Shown: one piece after another, positions 31,048-37,951 of the stretch
How the letters are laid out: the number at the start of each line of letters is the position of its first letter
Numbering within the stretch: position 1 is the first letter of the stretch
DNA from: Lachnospiraceae bacterium
GTDB lineage: Bacteria; Bacillota; Clostridia; Lachnospirales; Lachnospiraceae
Reading direction: 5' to 3'
DNA: 43,376 nucleotides
Assembly: GCA_022791635.1 (NCBI GenBank)
Contig: JAAVZL010000043.1
Span: forward strand, 1 to 43,376
Made by a program: the position numbers and the translations under genes
The notes under the pieces: model-generated
Seen by the model: the letters and a program-made list of their open reading frames with translations, nothing else
Database searches by the model: none
What the model was told of the DNA's origin: nothing

Positions 31048-31053
31048 TATAGT
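31048..31053 (+). promoter_or_regulatory. htrA -10 box without a consensus -35
   Basis: TATAGT, 30 nt before the ATG. The sequence at 17-bp distance (31025-31030) is CCACAA, the last CACA box, so activity probably needs an activator. Confidence 0.5.
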
Positions 31054-31082
31054 AAAACAAATACAAAAGGGAGGTTTTTCAC

Positions 31083-32282
31083 ATGATGAAAAAAGGAGCG
31101 AAAACGGTTGCTCTGGCCCTGGTATTCGGTGTGGTGGCCAGTGTGACATTTCAGGGGAGTAATTATATGATAGAGCAGTGGACAGGAGAAGAGGTACAAA
31201 AGGAGGCTGTGAGCGGTATCCAGCTTAGACAGGCGGCTGGTGCGGGCTCAGGCGGAGAGGTAAATACGGCAGGTATGACAACAGGGGGAACAAGGGATAT
31301 TTCCTCCATTGCCCAGGAGGCCATGCCTTCCGTAGTCTCCATTACCAATAAGAGTGTCCAGGAAATGCGTTTGTTCGGGCAGTCCCAATCTTACGAAAGC
31401 GAGAACCGGGGAACGGGTATTATCATTGGTCAGACGGATACGGAGCTTCTTTTGGTGACCAATCATCATGTCATCAACGGCGCCAGCGAAATCAGTATCG
31501 GCTTTGTGGACGGCGAGGTGGCTGAGGCAAAGCTGAAGGGCTCGGATACGGGAAAGGATCTGGCAGTTCTGTCTGTAAAGATGGAGGATCTTACTGAGCA
31601 GACAAAGGAACAGATTCAGGTGATTGAGCTTGGAAAGTCCTCGGAGCTTCAGGTAGGGCAGCAGGTGGTGGCTATCGGCAATGCCCTTGGCTACGGCCAG
31701 TCCGTAACCACCGGAATTGTCAGTGCGCTGAACCGGGAGGTGACCATCGACAATAACACCAACCTGCTGATTCAGACAGACGCTGCCATTAATCCCGGAA
31801 ACAGTGGCGGCGCCCTCTTGAATATGAGCGGTCAGCTTGTGGGCATCAACTCTGCCAAGTATTCCGACACCAATGTGGAGGGCATGGGATATGCCATTCC
31901 CGTGGACGATGTGCTGGATATCATGGAGGGATTGATGAACCGTACCCTGCGGGAGGAGAAGGCTCCGGAAGAAGAGCAGGGCTTCCTGGGGATCACGGGA
32001 CAGGATGTGACCTCGGAGGTATCGGAGGCCTACGATATGCCAAGAGGCGTCTTCATCACCTCTGTGGAGGAGGGCTCCGGCGCCGCGGCGGCAGGGTTGA
32101 AGAAGGGGGATATTATCACCAAATTCGACGGAGCCAGCATCTCTTCTATGGCAGAGCTTAAGGAGCAGCTTTCCTATTATCGGGAAGGAGAGCAGGTGAA
32201 GCTGACGGTGAGCACGGCTCGGGAGGGAGAGTACCAGGAACAGACGGTGACAGTAAGCCTTAGAGAGAAACCGGTAAAATAA
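31083..32282 (+). CDS. htrA: HtrA/DegP-type membrane-anchored serine protease with PDZ domain
   Basis: Envelope quality-control protease, 399 residues. A single N-terminal anchor (residues about 7-25) is followed by a trypsin-like domain with the triad His129 (TNHHVI), Asp159 (GKDLAVLSV) and Ser241 (NPGNSGGAL), and a PDZ domain in the last ~100 residues (FLGITGQDVTSEVSEAYDMP, GLKKGDIITKFDG). One PDZ domain and an anchor are the usual Firmicutes layout. Start: ATG at 31083 or the next codon, with GGGAGG eight bases upstream. The upstream CACA array implies regulated, perhaps envelope-stress-induced, expression. It is followed by element R5, which with its T run is a likely terminator. Confidence 0.94.
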   Translation: MMKKGAKTVALALVFGVVASVTFQGSNYMIEQWTGEEVQKEAVSGIQLRQAAGAGSGGEVNTAGMTTGGTRDISSIAQEAMPSVVSITNKSVQEMRLFGQSQSYESENRGTGIIIGQTDTELLLVTNHHVINGASEISIGFVDGEVAEAKLKGSDTGKDLAVLSVKMEDLTEQTKEQIQVIELGKSSELQVGQQVVAIGNALGYGQSVTTGIVSALNREVTIDNNTNLLIQTDAAINPGNSGGALLNMSGQLVGINSAKYSDTNVEGMGYAIPVDDVLDIMEGLMNRTLREEKAPEEEQGFLGITGQDVTSEVSEAYDMPRGVFITSVEEGSGAAAAGLKKGDIITKFDGASISSMAELKEQLSYYREGEQVKLTVSTAREGEYQEQTVTVSLREKPVK

Positions 32283-32294
32283 TAATCCATGGGG

Positions 32295-32477
32295 ACTGTA
32301 GCAAAATAGGACGGCAGACTTTTCCGATATCCAGTGTACGGCTGTTCGCGTACAGACTGTCTGATATGGGCGGATATTGCTTTGGCAATGTCCGCACAGA
32401 GCAGACAGAATGTACGTGAACCGTCCGAACACAGGATATGGAAAAGTCTGCCGCCCTATTTTGCTACAGTTTTTTTG
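32295..32477. repeat. Palindromic element R5 of the R family, with T run
   Basis: Arms at 32295 and 32470: ACTGTAGCAAAATAGG, then CGGCAGACTTTTCC, with one A/G difference between the two sides. The centre is a clean hairpin (GCGGATATTGC with GGCAATGTCCGC). Seven to eight T residues follow directly on the plus strand (to 32477), so this copy has the form of an intrinsic terminator for htrA. Confidence 0.9.
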
Positions 32478-32541
32478 TTCTTTGGTGTCCGGCTAAAAAG
32501 ATCCCAGGGACGAAAATTGTTCCTCATTTTGAAAAAGGGGA

Positions 32542-32550
32542 TGGTATAAT
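32542..32550 (+). promoter_or_regulatory. Extended -10 promoter of the catabolic region
   Basis: TGGTATAAT, a TG-n-TATAAT element; transcription would begin near 32557, leaving a leader of about 28 nt with GGAGGAAAGG before the ATG at 32585. No good -35. Confidence 0.6.
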
Positions 32551-32584
32551 GGCATCATCATTAGCAAAAAGTGGAGGAAAGGGT

Positions 32585-33973
32585 ATGACACGAAAAATCA
32601 TCTGGGAGGAAGCGCCGGTTCCAAGATTTCATCAGCAGCGCCAGCCGGTCTTCTTAAGCGATCAGACCATGGAGGAGCGCCGGGAAAAAATTCTGACCCG
32701 GATGGCGGAGCATCAGCTGGACTGCCTTGCGGTTTACGGCGATTTGGAGCATGGCTCGAATTTTGAATATCTGACGGGCTTTCTCACCCGCTTCGAGGAA
32801 GCCATGCTGCTGCTGTTTCGGACGGGTAAGGCAGTGCTGCTGCTGGGAAATGAAAACGCAAAGATGGTTCGGCATTCCAGGATTTTGGCTGATATGCTGC
32901 ATGTACCGTTTTTCTCTCTGCCGAATCAGCCTATGGAGGATGACAAGAGGATTTGCGATTACTTTGCACAGGCCGGAATCACTGCGGAAATGAAGGTGGG
33001 TGTGGCAGGCTGGAAGATATTCACCAGCAAGACGGAAGACAACCGCATGCTGTTTGATGTGCCTTCCTTTCTTGTGGAGGGCCTGCGGCAGACGGCAGGC
33101 AGTATCGTGAATGCCACCGGCTTGTTCCTGGATCCTCGGACAGGGGCGCGGATTACGAACAATGCCAATGAATTGATTCATTATGAATACGGGGCCTCCC
33201 TGGCTTCGGATTGTGTTCTGCGTGCAATGGAAGCTCTGGCTCCTGGAAAAACCGAGCTGGAAATAGGCTCTCTGATGAATGCCGAGGGCCAGCGCCCCAG
33301 TGTTATGACCATCTTTTCTGCAGGAGAACGCTTTGAGAAGGCGAATCTTTATCCCTGCGGCAGAGAGATTCAACTTGGCGACAAGCTGTCTCTCACATCC
33401 GGCTATAAGGGAGGACTAAGCAGCCGCAGCGGCTATGCCGTCAGTGAGCCTTCTCAGCTGCCTGAGGGCTGCAGGGATTATTTGGAGAAGCTTGCGATGC
33501 CTTATTATGCCGCCGTTGTGGAGTGGCTGGAGACTGTGGGGATCGGCGTTCGCGGAGGGGAGCTGTATGATCGCATTGAGGCGGTTCTTCCCCGGGAGCA
33601 GTATCACTGGTTTTTGAATCCGGGACATCTGGGCGCAGACGAGGAGTGGCTCTGTTCCCCGGTTATGCCTCATTCCACAATTCCCTTTGTCAGCGGCATG
33701 CTTCTGCAGATTGACATCATTCCCTCCATAGAGGGGTATGGGGGAACCGGGGCGGAGAGCACGGTGGCTCTGGCAGATGAAGAGCTGCGCCGCCAGATTG
33801 AGAAGGAGGATCCCGTCCTGTGGGATACCTTAAACCGGCGCCGGGCTTATATCAGGGAGGAACTGGGCATCGCCATAGGAGAAGAAGTGCTTCCGATGAG
33901 CGATACGGTGGCCTATTACCGGCCGCTCATGTTGAATAAACGAAAGATTTTGAAGAGTGTAAGCGAAAGATAA
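32585..33973 (+). CDS. M24-like (pita-bread fold) hydrolase lacking metal Asp ligands
   Basis: A 462-residue protein of the Xaa-Pro peptidase/creatinase superfamily. The creatinase-type N-terminal domain (ERREKILTRMAEHQLDCLAV) is followed by the pita-bread domain. In metal-dependent members two Asp residues lie in a GDxxxxD...D stretch; here that stretch reads GDKLSLTSGYKGGLSSRSGY, with both metal Asp replaced. His in NPGHLGADEEW and the final Glu in GTGAEST remain, and the other Glu is Asp (QIDIIP). It may be a metal-free C-N hydrolase like creatinase, or inactive. I chose the ATG at 32585 after GGAGGAAAGG and a promoter; the longer frame reads through R5. It opens a same-strand region with an M81 gene 22 bp on. 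Confidence 0.8.
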   Translation: MTRKIIWEEAPVPRFHQQRQPVFLSDQTMEERREKILTRMAEHQLDCLAVYGDLEHGSNFEYLTGFLTRFEEAMLLLFRTGKAVLLLGNENAKMVRHSRILADMLHVPFFSLPNQPMEDDKRICDYFAQAGITAEMKVGVAGWKIFTSKTEDNRMLFDVPSFLVEGLRQTAGSIVNATGLFLDPRTGARITNNANELIHYEYGASLASDCVLRAMEALAPGKTELEIGSLMNAEGQRPSVMTIFSAGERFEKANLYPCGREIQLGDKLSLTSGYKGGLSSRSGYAVSEPSQLPEGCRDYLEKLAMPYYAAVVEWLETVGIGVRGGELYDRIEAVLPREQYHWFLNPGHLGADEEWLCSPVMPHSTIPFVSGMLLQIDIIPSIEGYGGTGAESTVALADEELRRQIEKEDPVLWDTLNRRRAYIREELGIAIGEEVLPMSDTVAYYRPLMLNKRKILKSVSER

Positions 33974-33995
33974 GAAAAAAGAAAGGGGTTCCAAG

Positions 33996-35441
33996 ATGAA
34001 AGTATTAATTGGCGGCTTTGTAGCCGAGTCTAACGCGCGAGTAAAAAAGCCCTGCAGGCTACAGGATTTTATGATGAAAACAGGTGATGAGGTGGTAGGC
34101 GCTCTGTATGTCCGCGATCTCTTTGAGGAGGCCGGTGTGGAGGTCATCCCCACTGTCTATGCCGACGGGCGGGCCGGAGGCCGGGTGGAAAAGGAAGCGT
34201 TTGATTTTATTCTGGAGCAGTTTCTCAAGGGGGTACGGGAGCATATGGACGAGATTGACGGGATGTTCTTTTTCCTCCATGGGGCCAGCAATGTTCTGGG
34301 TCTGGAAGGCGGCAGCGGGGAGCATACGATTGTACGGGAAATCCGCAGGCTGGTGGGGCCGTATCTTCCCATTGCCATGGTCATGGATCCCCATGGAAAT
34401 CTGTCCCAGGAGCAGGCAGACAACTGTCAGATCATCCGCACCTTCCGGCATTCTCCACACACGGATCGTCCGGACTGTCACCGGCTGGTGGCAAAGCTGT
34501 TTCTTGACCTTCTGAATAACCGCCGTAATATTCACCCGGTCTACCGTAAGGTTCCGATTCTGGTGGGCGGGGAGCGCAGCGTTTCCCTGGATGAGCCCAT
34601 GGTGTCCATCAACAGGCTCTTGGATGAGGTGGAAGCGGATCCGCGGATTCTGTGCTGCTCCTATCACATCGGTTATGTGCGCCATGATAATGACAAGTGC
34701 GGAGCCAGTGTGATCGTTGTTCCGAAGACGGAAGCGGATGCGGAATATGCCGCCCGGAAGGCCGACGAGATCGCAGCCTTTGCATGGAGTAGGCGTAAAG
34801 AATTTCATTTTACCGGCAATGCCCTGGAGCCGGAGGATGCGTTTCGCCAGGCAATCGAATTCCCTGGCTCTTTGGTAGTCATTACCGATTCCGGAGATAA
34901 CTGTACGGCCGGAGGTCCCGGCTGCAATACGACAATTCTGAGACAGTGTCTGGAAGCCAAGGATCTCCATGGAAAGCGTATTGTGTTTGCCTGCATTGCA
35001 GATGAGGAAAACGCCTTAGCCTTAAAAGACAGGCACCCCGGCCAGCACGTAAGTGTAGATCTGGGGGCAAATCTGGATCCGCTGTCGGCGAAGGTTCATC
35101 TGGAGGGCACGGTGAAGGCAGTGGGAGAGCTGCATCATCATTATGGGGAAACGCAATCTGTGGGAACCTGCACGACGCTTACGCTGGACGGCACAGCCAT
35201 TGACGTTGTCATTGCACAAAAGGCCGTATCCTTTGCGGAGGAGCAGCAGTACGAGGCGGCAGGCCTGAGCCTTTCGGATTACGATCTGCTGGTGGTGAAG
35301 CAGGGCTACATTTATCCCCGCCTTAAGGAGCTTGCCAAATTCAGCGTCATGTCCCTGACAGACGGGGCCACGAATCAGCGTACGGAAAAGATTCAGTACC
35401 GCAGAATTCTGCGTCCCATGTATCCCATTGACAAGATATAA
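33996..35441 (+). CDS. M81 family (MlrC-like) metallohydrolase
   Basis: Cytosolic zinc-dependent hydrolase of family M81, 481 residues, the usual length. MlrC, the founding member, cuts linearised microcystin; most relatives have unknown substrates. Signatures: GGFVAESN at the N-terminus, FFFLHGASNVLGLEGGSGEH, MVMDPHGNLS (zinc-binding Asp-x-His), FRHSPHTDRPD, and the C-terminal DSGDNCTAGGPGCNTTILRQ. AAGAAAGGGG precedes the ATG. It follows the M24-like gene closely, so the two are likely co-expressed and may act in sequence on one amide or peptide compound. A longer gap with a structured hairpin separates it from the RpiR regulator. Confidence 0.9.
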   Translation: MKVLIGGFVAESNARVKKPCRLQDFMMKTGDEVVGALYVRDLFEEAGVEVIPTVYADGRAGGRVEKEAFDFILEQFLKGVREHMDEIDGMFFFLHGASNVLGLEGGSGEHTIVREIRRLVGPYLPIAMVMDPHGNLSQEQADNCQIIRTFRHSPHTDRPDCHRLVAKLFLDLLNNRRNIHPVYRKVPILVGGERSVSLDEPMVSINRLLDEVEADPRILCCSYHIGYVRHDNDKCGASVIVVPKTEADAEYAARKADEIAAFAWSRRKEFHFTGNALEPEDAFRQAIEFPGSLVVITDSGDNCTAGGPGCNTTILRQCLEAKDLHGKRIVFACIADEENALALKDRHPGQHVSVDLGANLDPLSAKVHLEGTVKAVGELHHHYGETQSVGTCTTLTLDGTAIDVVIAQKAVSFAEEQQYEAAGLSLSDYDLLVVKQGYIYPRLKELAKFSVMSLTDGATNQRTEKIQYRRILRPMYPIDKI

Positions 35442-35476
35442 GAAATTAGCCTTAGAGGGGAGCTGTTTTCCACCGG

Positions 35477-35534
35477 CGGGGTGCTGTCGGACCGGCTGCT
35501 CTATGGAGCATTCTGGGCCGATTTTTGCACCCCG
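35477..35534. repeat. Nested hairpin between the M81 and rpiR genes
   Basis: CGGGGTGC (35477-35484) is complementary to GCACCCCG (35527-35534). Inside, TCGG pairs with CCGA and TGCTC with GAGCA around TATG, giving one extended structure. No T run follows, so it is not a standard terminator; it may be an operator, an attenuator or a transcript-end structure. Confidence 0.6.
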
Positions 35535-35613
35535 TGTTCCTGTGAGCTCATGCTAGAATCAATATGACAACAGAGGAAAACAGGATTCGAGAAAACAAAA
35601 GAGGAACCTAGGT

Positions 35614-36405
35614 ATGAAGATTAATCGACTCAGTTTGCTGAATTCCTTGTTTAATGTGCTGAATGAGAATAATCAGGGAGATCCGTATTTCATTCTCGCC
35701 GAATATTTTCTGGAGCACTACCATGAATTGTCGAGGCTCAATATTTATGACGTGGCCGCTGATTGCTTTGTATCCCGGGCCAGTATCCGCCGTTTCTGTC
35801 AGTCCATCGGCTATGAGAATTTCGTTGCCTTTAAGGATGAGTTTGTACAGTACGACGATCAGCAGGAAAGCTATCAAAAGCATGCCGGGCGGGAAAATTA
35901 CCGGGAAATGCTGATGCAGAAAATCAATGCAATGATTGCGGAGCTGAATCAGCGTATGAACACCATAGAGGTGGAACGACTGGTCCAGCGGATTCACGAT
36001 GCCAGACAGGTGGTTTTTCTGACCTCCAGCGTGGGGGCAATGTCAGTCACCCAATTCCAGTATTCCATGATCTTTCAGAACAAGGTGATCCGCATTGTTT
36101 CCGATATGTATGAAAATATTGATTTCGTGAAGCGCCTCCAAAAACAGGATCTGCTGCTTGTGATTTCCGGCTCCGGTCTGTTTGCCGCAGCCTCCCGGGA
36201 TTATCTTAAGGGAAATGAGGCGTACAAGGTTTTGTTTACGCTCAACCGCAGTCATGACTTTGACGACATCTACGATCGGATTTATCATCTGAGCGCGGTG
36301 GATCGTTCACAGGAAGCGAAATCTGTATATTTTACCTATGGCACCATCTATGTGCTGGATATCCTGTACAGCGTTTACGTCAGAAAATATGGAGACTCTC
36401 AATAA
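35614..36405 (+). CDS. RpiR/MurR-family transcriptional regulator
   Basis: A 263-residue regulator of sugar-phosphate metabolism genes. The N-terminal helix-turn-helix is at about 35-75 (NIYDVAADCFVSRASIRRFC, YENFVAFKDEF) and a SIS phosphosugar-binding domain covers about 100-250 (VVFLTSSVGAMSVTQFQYSM, LLLVISGSGLFAA). Start: ATG at 35614 with AGAGGAA upstream. It sits 45 bp before the GH1 and PTS genes and most likely controls them in response to a phosphosugar such as glucose 6-phosphate or the imported glucoside phosphate. No operator could be identified with confidence; the nested hairpin upstream and the CCAATCCG hairpin downstream are candidates. Confidence 0.88.
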   Translation: MKINRLSLLNSLFNVLNENNQGDPYFILAEYFLEHYHELSRLNIYDVAADCFVSRASIRRFCQSIGYENFVAFKDEFVQYDDQQESYQKHAGRENYREMLMQKINAMIAELNQRMNTIEVERLVQRIHDARQVVFLTSSVGAMSVTQFQYSMIFQNKVIRIVSDMYENIDFVKRLQKQDLLLVISGSGLFAAASRDYLKGNEAYKVLFTLNRSHDFDDIYDRIYHLSAVDRSQEAKSVYFTYGTIYVLDILYSVYVRKYGDSQ

Positions 36406-36411
36406 TCGCCG

Positions 36412-36432
36412 CCAATCCGTTCGGCGGATTGG
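36412..36432 (+). other. 8-bp hairpin before the GH1 ribosome site
   Basis: CCAATCCG (36412-36419), loop TTCGG, CGGATTGG (36425-36432), just before AAAGGAG. It could act as a palindromic operator for the RpiR regulator or stabilise the GH1 mRNA. Confidence 0.5.
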
Positions 36433-36449
36433 TCAAAGGAGAGAAAACC

Positions 36450-37925
36450 ATGGATTACAGACGAGATCCGGTTTTTCCGGAAAAATTTTTATGGGGAGCA
36501 TCCTCCGCAGCCTGGCAGGTTGAGGGAGGAGTGGATGAAGGGGGCCGTACGCCGGCCATCATTGACCTGAACAGTAAAACAAAAAAACCATATGCGGACA
36601 ATTCAATCACTGCCGATCACTATCATCACTGGAAAGAGGATGTGCAGCTGATGGCAGAATGTGGCTTAAGCTCTTACCGATTTTCCCTGGCCTGGCCGCG
36701 GATCATTCCTCATGCCGACGGGAAGGTGAATCCGGAGGGAATTGAATTCTACAACAATCTGATTGATGAACTGCTTGCACACAAGATTACCCCGGTTGTC
36801 ACCCTGTATCATTATGATCTGCCGGTCTGGGTAGATGAGCTGGGCGGCTGGCGGGACCGGAGGGTGATTGAGCTCTTCGATCACTATGTCCGCAGCTGCT
36901 TTGAAGCCTTCGGCGATCGGGTGAAATACTGGCTGTCCATCAATGAACAGAATATGCAGATCGTTTACGGTAAGTGGCTGGGCCTTGATAAAGGCTGCAA
37001 GGACTGGGAAAAGGATAAGTGGAAGATCAACCATATTATGAATCTGTGCCATGCCAAAGCCGTGACAGCCTGTCACGAATTGGTGGAGGGCGGCAAGATT
37101 GGACCGGTACCGGGATACGTTCCCATTTATCCGGAAAGCTGCCGTCCGGAGGATCAGATAGCGGCGATGAATGCCGAAGAGCTGACGGAAAAAATATGGA
37201 ATGATCTGTATGCCTTCCGGGAATACAGCGGTTTTGTTAAGCGCTACTGGAAGCTTCATGACATAGATCCGGATATTCGTCCGGGAGATATGGAGCTTAT
37301 CGGCCAGGCAAAGATTGATTACTTCGCGCTGAACTGCTACCGCTCCAATGTGGCCAGGCATTGTCCTGTGGAGGAAGACTACCTGGAGCTAGCCCTCAAT
37401 AAGGAAGGGAAGAAGGGACAGTTTGTCTATCCCAAATTTCCGGGTGAATACGCCCTTGCGCCAAATCCTTATGTGGAGACAACCGACTGGGACTGGGAGA
37501 TTGATCCGGTGGCCATGCGCTATATGCTGCGGTATGTCTGGGACCATTACCGCCTGCCCATGATGATTACGGAAAACGGCTTTGGCGCTCATGAGAAGCC
37601 TGATAAGGACGGTCATATTCACGACGATTACCGTATTAACTTCCTGCGGGATCAAATCTATCAGATTGGGCTGGCCATCGAGGACGGCTGCCAGGTGCTG
37701 GGTTATCATCCCTGGTCTTTTACGGACTTATTAAGCACCGGCAACGGTATGGCAAAGCGTTATGGACTGGTCTATGTGAATACGACCGATGAGGAAACGT
37801 TGGATCTAAGCCGGATTCCAAAGGAGTCCTTTGCCTGGTATTCCGGCCTGATTCGTTCCAACGGCCGTGACTGGGCCTGGCCGCAGAAAGAAGAAATAAA
37901 AAGAAAAGAGGGGGAGAACAAATGA
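36450..37925 (+). CDS. GH1 family 6-phospho-beta-glucosidase
   Basis: Cytoplasmic glycoside hydrolase of family 1, 491 residues. Expected to split a 6-phospho-beta-glucoside delivered by the adjacent PTS permease into glucose 6-phosphate and an aglycone. Features: FLWGASSAAWQVEGG at the N-terminus, the acid/base Glu166 in LSINEQN (usually NEP in the family) and the nucleophile Glu375 in MITENGFG, then GYHPWSFTDLLSTGNGMAKR. A Ser/Lys-Tyr phosphate-binding loop near the C-terminus fits KRYGLVYV. I use the ATG at 36450, preceded by AAAGGAG, not the in-frame GTG at 36429 inside a hairpin. Its stop overlaps a short reading frame that leads into the PTS gene. Confidence 0.93.
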   Translation: MDYRRDPVFPEKFLWGASSAAWQVEGGVDEGGRTPAIIDLNSKTKKPYADNSITADHYHHWKEDVQLMAECGLSSYRFSLAWPRIIPHADGKVNPEGIEFYNNLIDELLAHKITPVVTLYHYDLPVWVDELGGWRDRRVIELFDHYVRSCFEAFGDRVKYWLSINEQNMQIVYGKWLGLDKGCKDWEKDKWKINHIMNLCHAKAVTACHELVEGGKIGPVPGYVPIYPESCRPEDQIAAMNAEELTEKIWNDLYAFREYSGFVKRYWKLHDIDPDIRPGDMELIGQAKIDYFALNCYRSNVARHCPVEEDYLELALNKEGKKGQFVYPKFPGEYALAPNPYVETTDWDWEIDPVAMRYMLRYVWDHYRLPMMITENGFGAHEKPDKDGHIHDDYRINFLRDQIYQIGLAIEDGCQVLGYHPWSFTDLLSTGNGMAKRYGLVYVNTTDEETLDLSRIPKESFAWYSGLIRSNGRDWAWPQKEEIKRKEGENK

Positions 37926-37951
37926 AAGGCAACGCTCAGGAAAAAATATGA
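37922..37951 (+). CDS. Nine-codon leader frame overlapping the PTS start
   Basis: ATG at 37922 has the better ribosome site (GAGGGGGAG) but reads only MKGNAQEKI before a TGA that overlaps the PTS ATG at 37948. One more A in the preceding A6 run (37941-37946) would join it in frame to the PTS, giving the longer N-terminus usual for EIIB domains. It may be a coupling leader or a frameshift. Confidence 0.4.
   Translation: MKGNAQEKI

Noticed and set aside
4535..32477. R elements as an insertion sequence or CRISPR array
   Set aside because: No transposase, no target duplications seen, and the copies are dispersed over 28 kb instead of tandem with spacers.
32438..32584. N-terminal extension of the M24-like protein from 32438
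   Set aside because: It lies in R5 and upstream of the extended -10 promoter at 32542; the protein similarity begins after 32585.
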